In this document: positions 22,623 to 27,271 of the stretch, piece by piece | How positions within the stretch are numbered: position 1 is the first letter of the stretch | How the letters are laid out: every line of letters begins with the position of its first letter | Source: Alphaproteobacteria bacterium | Lineage (GTDB): Bacteria; Pseudomonadota; Alphaproteobacteria; Rickettsiales; JABCZZ01 | Direction of reading: 5' to 3' | Assembly: GCA_013289445.1 (NCBI GenBank) | Contig: JABCZZ010000022.1 | Coordinates: 1-27,271, forward strand | Length of the DNA stretch: 27,271 nucleotides | The notes under the pieces: model-generated | What the model was told of the DNA's origin: nothing | What the model saw: only the letters and a program-made list of their open reading frames with translations | The model's database searches: none | Position numbers and translations under genes: made by a program

Positions 22623-23632
22623 TAGGCTCTGACCGCCTTCGCCAGATACCGTTCGGCTTCGCCGAATTCATAATCGATAGGCGGCTTAAGCTGCGCAAGT
22701 GCGGTGGCAAAACGTTGCTGCGCCTGTTCGCTAAGCGGTTTGAGTTTCTTTGCCACCTGCAGCATCTCATCCATTTTCCCGTTACAGTGCAACGCAAGAT
22801 CGCACCCTGCGGCAAGCGTGCCTGCCGTGAGATCACTCAGGCTGCCCTTGAGCGCCTTCATCGACAAATCGTCGGACATAAGCAGGCCGTTAAAGCCGAT
22901 TTCATCACGGATAAGGCGGATGGCGGCAGGGGAAAGCGTCGCCGGAAAATTCGGATCAATATCGGTGTAAAGGATATGCGCCGTCATGCCCAGCGGCAGG
23001 TGGGCAAGCGCACGAAACGGGATGAAATCGCTGCGGCGCAGGCCGTAAAGCGGCTCTTCGACCTTGGGCAACTCTTCGTGACTGTCGGCGCGCGCGCGGC
23101 CATGGCCGGGAATATGCTTGAGCACCGGCAGCACGCCGCCCTCTAGCATGCCGCGTGCAAACGCTTCGGCCAGCACCGTGACCTGATAGGGATCGTCGCC
23201 GAATGCGCGATCACCGATAATATCATGCGCGCCTTCCACCGGCACGTCGGCCAGGGGTCCGCAATTGACGTTGATGCCAAGCGCATGCAGATCGCGTGCG
23301 ATGAGGCGGGCGTTCATGTGAGCCGCGCGCCTGCCGTCCGCAATCGACTGAAACGCGATTTCGGCAAACGCACCTGCGGGCGGCACTTTGCGCCAGTGCG
23401 GCGGTTTGAGGCGCGCCACCCTTCCGCCTTCCTGATCAATGAGCACGAGCACATCACTTCGCCCCAGCAGCGCACGCAGATCAGCGATCAGCGCCTTCAC
23501 CTGCTGCGGCGTATCGCAGTTGCGGGCAAAAAGGATGAAGCCGAGAGGATTGGTTTTTTCAAAAAATCTCTTCTCTTCGTCGCTAAGTGTAAGTGCGGAA
23601 AGTCCAAATATCCCCGCGGCCAGAGGCTTCAT
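22622..23632 (-). CDS. nagZ: Beta-N-acetylhexosaminidase (glycoside hydrolase family 3)
   Basis: A 336-residue cytoplasmic enzyme that removes N-acetylglucosamine from muropeptides in cell-wall recycling. The family signature KHIPGHGRARADSHEELP starts at Lys172, with the DSH catalytic loop (Asp183, His185). The nucleophile is in LMSDDLSMKAL (Asp254). The early LIDQEGGRVARL motif is also conserved. Length is typical. It lies six bases after a small SPOR-domain gene and overlaps the M50 protease start. Confidence 0.95.
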   Translation of the reverse strand: MKPLAAGIFGLSALTLSDEEKRFFEKTNPLGFILFARNCDTPQQVKALIADLRALLGRSDVLVLIDQEGGRVARLKPPHWRKVPPAGAFAEIAFQSIADGRRAAHMNARLIARDLHALGINVNCGPLADVPVEGAHDIIGDRAFGDDPYQVTVLAEAFARGMLEGGVLPVLKHIPGHGRARADSHEELPKVEEPLYGLRRSDFIPFRALAHLPLGMTAHILYTDIDPNFPATLSPAAIRLIRDEIGFNGLLMSDDLSMKALKGSLSDLTAGTLAAGCDLALHCNGKMDEMLQVAKKLKPLSEQAQQRFATALAQLKPPIDYEFGEAERYLAKAVRA

Positions 23633-23638
23633 GCGAGG

Positions 23639-23905
23639 TCACTTCCCATGCGCAAGTATGCATCCTTGCCCGGCGCTGACTAACGAGAAACAATATTGTT
23701 CCGCTTCCTTGCCGGAAGCAAACGGGCCCACCTGCAGGCGGTAGAACGTTCCTTTGTCGGGAATGTTCACGCGCAGCACATAATGCTGTTTGCCCCCGAT
23801 TTCATCGCTGAATTTCTCATTGATCTTGGCGTTTACATTGGTATTGGTTGAAGCTGCCGTAGTGACGGGCGGTACAACCGTGGCTGCATTGACAGATATT
23901 GCCAT
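23639..23905 (-). CDS. Short SPOR-domain protein lacking a membrane anchor
   Basis: 88 residues. The C-terminal 40 residues (GTFYRLQVGPFASGKEAEQY onwards to CILAHGK) are a SPOR domain, which in division proteins binds glycan strands stripped of side peptides. The N-terminal half is low-complexity Ala/Thr/Asn/Val. There is no signal peptide or transmembrane helix, so it could not reach the periplasm by itself. ATG at 23905 has GGAGG five bases before it. It may be a fragment of the argS-associated SPOR gene left beside nagZ by a rearrangement, or a small gene in its own right. Confidence 0.65.
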   Translation of the reverse strand: MAISVNAATVVPPVTTAASTNTNVNAKINEKFSDEIGGKQHYVLRVNIPDKGTFYRLQVGPFASGKEAEQYCFSLVSAGQGCILAHGK

Positions 23906-24096
23906 AAAGGCCTCCATTATATAGATACGCGTTTAGAAAAGTTTTAATGCGCGCCAGTCGCCATTCTTTGCCAAGAGGCACAACCGGGAAGGTTTAAAAA
24001 CCATACGCAGTTTACGGCTTCACCTTAACGAAGCTGCCATAAGAATTCCGCCTGATAAAGACGTGATGATCTCAAGGAAAGGTAAAGGGCAGACAG

Positions 24097-24756
24097 CTAG
24101 AATTTTCGCGCATATCCAAGGCGCGGCTCGCAGGGTACCAGATGGTACGTATTGGGATAGTGCCCATGGGCCAAGAGCGCACTTTCGCCTGTCTTGCCGC
24201 TATTGACTGCGGAGGCGAGCATCACGCAGGGGGCGCCCAGTATCAGATCGATGCCGCGCGCCTGATCCATCGACATATTCTCTTCATTGCCTGCATGGGT
24301 GTGATCCTTGCCGCAATAAAGCGCGTATTTTGTCGCGGGGGGATATTTTTTCATCTCGGCGGCAATGTGCGCTGCGACCCTGGGATTATTCTCGCCGATA
24401 GGATTGATGCTGCTTCGCGCAGGAGGCACGCCCGCGAGTTTAATACCGTTGGCGCGCGCTTCCTGCAGTAGTTCATGATACACGTCAGGAGTACGCGGCG
24501 GATAGTAATGGCCGATGGTGTCGATATGCGACTTCATCGCTTCCACTGCTTCGCTGGGTATGTCTTTATCAAACGCTTCAAGCCACTGCGCATGTTCTGC
24601 GCTGTCGTTGAACAACTCGGTGAACAGTACTTTTACCCCCGCTTTTGCCAAGCTCCGCATCTGCTGCGCGAGGTGGCGCGGCGTTGCCGGATCCCTGTGA
24701 TCCTCGGCGAAAATAATACCCTGGCTCGTGCTAAGAAGGTCGGAAATCCTTGCCAT
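24097..24756 (-). CDS. TIKI/ChaN-like domain protein
   Basis: A 219-residue soluble protein. GIIFAEDHRDPATPRHLAQQ carries the Glu18/His20 pair that in TIKI/ChaN/EreA-like proteins coordinates metal or acts in catalysis, followed by GVKVLFTELF. A second conserved region, YALYCGKDHTHAG, holds another His pair. The closest remembered patterns are membrane-targeted effector domains and Tiki-like proteins of host-associated bacteria, so it may act on a host or on another cell, but no signal peptide is present. The start has GCGAG only two bases before the ATG. Family call is moderate. Confidence 0.5.
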   Translation of the reverse strand: MARISDLLSTSQGIIFAEDHRDPATPRHLAQQMRSLAKAGVKVLFTELFNDSAEHAQWLEAFDKDIPSEAVEAMKSHIDTIGHYYPPRTPDVYHELLQEARANGIKLAGVPPARSSINPIGENNPRVAAHIAAEMKKYPPATKYALYCGKDHTHAGNEENMSMDQARGIDLILGAPCVMLASAVNSGKTGESALLAHGHYPNTYHLVPCEPRLGYARKF

Positions 24757-24831
24757 AACTCGCTAAATCTACCCAAAAAAGATGAATAATCTGTTAGCAT
24801 AAAGGCCAAGATGTGTTAGCACTCTCGTGCT

Positions 24832-26586
24832 ATGCATCTTTTTGGCGCCATAAAATCCGAAATACTCGGCATACTTAAGCAGTTGCAGGCCGAAGGCCAG
24901 CTGCCCGAGGGGCTGTCGTTCGACGCGGTGGACGTGATGCCGCCGCGCGAGGCCGGGCATGGGGATATGTCCACCAATGCGGCCATGGTTCTGGCAGCAA
25001 AAGCTTCTAAAAAACCTAAAGAATTAGCCGAGTCATTGGCTCAGCATATAGCAAAAATTTCAAACGTTACTAAGGTCGAAGTGGCGGGGCCCGGCTTCAT
25101 CAATATCCACTTCGCGCCGGACTTCTGGCATCAGGTGATACCGACGATTCTTTCCGAGGGCAACAGCTACGGCAATTCCACCATCGGCGGCCACCGCAAG
25201 ATCGATGTCGAATATGTCTCCGCCAACCCGACCGGCCCCATGCATGTGGGTCATGGCCGCGCGGCGGTGGTGGGGGATGCGCTTGCGATGCTGCTGCTGA
25301 AGGCAGGCTTCAATGTCACCAAGGAATATTACGTCAACGACGCGGGCGGGCAGGTGAATGTGCTGGCTGAGTCGGCCTATCTGCGTTACCGCGAAGCGAG
25401 CGGCGAGAATATCGGCGAGATTCCTGAGGGGCTTTATCCCGGCGACTATCTTGTGCCTGTCGGCGAGGCGCTGCGCCAGCAATACGGCGACAAGCTCATG
25501 AGCAAGCCCCAGGAAGAATGGCTGCCCGTTGTACGCGACTTCGCCATTGAATGCATGCTTGCGCTGATCAAGGACGATCTGGCGCAGCTCAAAATCACGC
25601 ATGATATTTTTTCCTCCGAGCGCGCGCTCACTAAAGAGGGAAAGATTGAAAAGGCGCTGGCGGTGCTTGAAGAAAAGGGACTCATCTATGTCGGAGTGCT
25701 CGAGCCGCCCAAGGGCAAGGCGCCCGAGGACTGGGAGCCGCGTCCGCAGACCTTGTTCCGCTCGACGCAGTTCGGCGACGATTGCGATCGCGCGATTAAG
25801 AAATCCGACGGCAGCTGGACGTATTTCGCACCTGACATCGCTTATCATTTCGATAAGTTCCAGCGCGGCCACAATATGATGGTCGATGTGCTTGGTGCCG
25901 ATCACGGCGGCTATGCCAAACGTATCCAGGCGGCGGTAAAAGCGCTGACCGACGGCAAGGCCTCACTCGAGATTCGCCTATGCCAGATGGTGAAATTCCT
26001 GCGCGGCGGCGAGCCGGTGAAGATGAGCAAGCGCAAGGGCACCTTCATGACCGTGCGCGAGGTGGTGGATGAAGTCGGCAACGGTGTGTTCCGTTTCATC
26101 ATGCTCACGCGTAAGAACGACGCGATGCTCGATTTCGATTTCGCCAAGGTGATGGAGCAGTCCAAGGACAATCCGGTGTTCTATGTGCAGTATGCCCATG
26201 CGCGCTGCAAATCGGTGCTGCGAATGGCGCGCGACGAAGCAGGACTTTCGCGCGCTTTTTCTGAAAGCCCCACGGCTGAGCAGCTTGCCCTGCTCACGCA
26301 GCCGGGCGAACTCGATCTTATCCGTCTTATGGCGTCGTTCCCGCGCATGGTAGAGTCGGCCGCGCTCGCTTACGAGCCGCACCGCATTGCTTTTTACCTG
26401 CAGGATCTCGCGGCGGCTTTACACGGTTTGTGGAACCAGGGTAACAGCGAGATAACGCTTCGCTTTATCCAAAAAGATGCTATAGATTTGACGTCAGCAA
26501 GGCTGGCGCTGGTGCGTGCGTGCAGCGTGGTAATAGCGTCGGGATTGCTGGTGCTGGGTGTGGAACCCAAAGATGAGATGCGCTAG
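24832..26586 (+). CDS. argS: Arginyl-tRNA synthetase
   Basis: A 584-residue class I synthetase that charges tRNA-Arg. The N-terminal Add-1 domain occupies about residues 1-100. The HIGH-type motif is HVGHGR (138-143), and KMSKRKGT carries the KMSKS-type loop. The anticodon-binding DALR domain is at the C-terminus. Length is typical. No ribosome binding site precedes the ATG at 24832; instead AGCAC and GTGCT form a small inverted repeat right before it. It is followed 21 bases later by a SPOR-type membrane protein, as in many alphaproteobacteria. Confidence 0.97.
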   Translation: MHLFGAIKSEILGILKQLQAEGQLPEGLSFDAVDVMPPREAGHGDMSTNAAMVLAAKASKKPKELAESLAQHIAKISNVTKVEVAGPGFINIHFAPDFWHQVIPTILSEGNSYGNSTIGGHRKIDVEYVSANPTGPMHVGHGRAAVVGDALAMLLLKAGFNVTKEYYVNDAGGQVNVLAESAYLRYREASGENIGEIPEGLYPGDYLVPVGEALRQQYGDKLMSKPQEEWLPVVRDFAIECMLALIKDDLAQLKITHDIFSSERALTKEGKIEKALAVLEEKGLIYVGVLEPPKGKAPEDWEPRPQTLFRSTQFGDDCDRAIKKSDGSWTYFAPDIAYHFDKFQRGHNMMVDVLGADHGGYAKRIQAAVKALTDGKASLEIRLCQMVKFLRGGEPVKMSKRKGTFMTVREVVDEVGNGVFRFIMLTRKNDAMLDFDFAKVMEQSKDNPVFYVQYAHARCKSVLRMARDEAGLSRAFSESPTAEQLALLTQPGELDLIRLMASFPRMVESAALAYEPHRIAFYLQDLAAALHGLWNQGNSEITLRFIQKDAIDLTSARLALVRACSVVIASGLLVLGVEPKDEMR

Positions 26587-26607
26587 GTAACGGTTGGAGT
26601 GGTGCCT

Positions 26608-27271
26608 ATGGCAGAAAATAATAATGCTGCGCCAGACTATGGCGATGACGAGCCGGAGAGCGGTCTTTTCAGGTGGATGTCTGGCCTTGTCGTACTGCTT
26701 GCGGTCGCAGGATTTTTTGGCCTCGCCTGGTATGCCTATAAGAGCGGCGGCGAAGCGGTGGACGAAAAAGACGTCGAGCTGGTGAAAGCCGAAAAAACTC
26801 CGGTCAAAGAAGCTCCGGCCAATCCCGGTGGCATGCAGATTCCCAATCAGGATAAAACCGTGTACGGCCTTGTTGGCTCCGATAAATCCGACAAAGCACC
26901 AGTGGAACGCATTCTGCCCGCCGCCGAAGAACCGGTGGCGCGCGCTGCCGATACCGAAACCTGGATGAGCGACAAAGCCAAGAATAAAACCGCAAGCGAA
27001 GCCACGCAGCCTTCCCAGCAGATGGCGAGCGCGGCACCGGCAGCAGAGGCAACAACCATAGCGCCTGATACGGCAGCGCCTGCGGCTTCGAAGACGGAAC
27101 AGTTCAATCCTGAGAAAATCAGGGAAGCGGGAACCAGCAAAGACAGCACGCCAGCCGCTGACTCTGCCAACCCGGAAGTAAAAAAAGAAACGCCAGTTGT
27201 GTCCGAAACAAAACCTGCTGCGCCGGCTGAGAAAGCCCCGGCGCCTGCAGCTGCAGCACCGGAAAAACAAG
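26608..27271 (+). CDS. SPOR-type membrane protein downstream of argS (cut by window end)
   Basis: The frame opens at ATG 26608 (GGAG eight bases upstream) and stays open to the window end, at least 221 residues. A cytoplasmic N-terminus is followed by one transmembrane helix (about residues 24-42, MSGLVVLLAVAGFFGLAWYA). Then come NPGGMQIPNQDKTVYG and VERILPAAEEPVA, which are conserved in the alphaproteobacterial SPOR protein encoded between argS and nagZ, and a long linker rich in Ala, Pro, Lys and Thr. The SPOR domain itself would lie beyond the window. Such proteins act at the division septum. Confidence 0.85.
   Translation, partial: MAENNNAAPDYGDDEPESGLFRWMSGLVVLLAVAGFFGLAWYAYKSGGEAVDEKDVELVKAEKTPVKEAPANPGGMQIPNQDKTVYGLVGSDKSDKAPVERILPAAEEPVARAADTETWMSDKAKNKTASEATQPSQQMASAAPAAEATTIAPDTAAPAASKTEQFNPEKIREAGTSKDSTPAADSANPEVKKETPVVSETKPAAPAEKAPAPAAAAPEKQ

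Noticed and set aside
23756..23770. Third copy of the repressor operator (GGGAATGTTCAC)
   Set aside because: Two mismatched positions in one arm and location inside the SPOR coding sequence; treated as chance.
25060..25905. Minus-strand frame of 281 codons inside argS
   Set aside because: Entirely antisense to a highly conserved synthetase gene.

Overview
The window looks like a chromosomal segment of an alphaproteobacterium. The evidence is the gene order around argS, a SPOR-domain protein, nagZ and tatA/tatB, the argD-argF pair, a Kdo hydroxylase, and prophage tail genes of the kind shared with gene transfer agents (GTAs). Base composition is moderate (slightly above 50% GC by eye) and most genes have clear GGAG-type ribosome binding sites. 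Genus cannot be told from the sequence. No tRNA, rRNA, CRISPR array or intact insertion sequence was seen.

Region A (1-12933) is an accessory region and the most unusual part. Its minus strand carries the skeleton of a tailed prophage or GTA-like element, read from high to low coordinates: a small gene and a phage-type regulator next to a CI/LexA-like repressor, a C-terminal scrap of the terminase large subunit, a frameshifted tail-chaperone-like gene, a tape-measure gene reduced to its two ends, the C-terminus of a DUF2163/TIGR02218-type tail protein, an intact NlpC/P60 tail peptidase, two unknown genes, and the start of one more gene. Portal, protease, capsid and most tail genes are missing. 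In nearly every gap sits a gene on the opposite (plus) strand: a three-gene envelope cassette (membrane-anchored protein, Tat-signal protein, lipoprotein), an M48 metalloprotease lipoprotein, small hypothetical proteins, a membrane protein and two type IV pilin-like proteins. The repressor at the right edge (12283-12933) keeps its DNA-binding domain and two matching palindromes upstream, but has lost both residues of the Ser/Lys self-cleavage dyad. This fits a prophage that can no longer be induced and whose structural genes have decayed while the cargo has been kept.

Region B (12920-16927) has a TPR/glycosyltransferase-like protein, a secreted His/Asp-rich protein with its own terminator and, divergent from it, a four-gene operon: periplasmic metal-sensor-like protein, ECF sigma factor, putative membrane anti-sigma factor, second periplasmic metal-sensor-like protein. 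It resembles the CnrYXH/Spy type of envelope metal sensing.

Region C (16933-24756, all minus strand) is mostly core: argD, argF and a Kdo hydroxylase in a tight run; a Sel1-repeat protein; an ABC-2 permease; tatA-tatB; a site-2 protease-like gene overlapping nagZ; a short SPOR-domain gene upstream of nagZ; and a TIKI/ChaN-like protein.

Region D (24832-end, plus strand) has argS followed by a membrane-anchored SPOR-type protein cut by the window end. Many alphaproteobacteria have argS, SPOR gene and nagZ in one direction. Here the nagZ block is inverted relative to argS, and a second SPOR fragment sits next to nagZ, which suggests a rearrangement.
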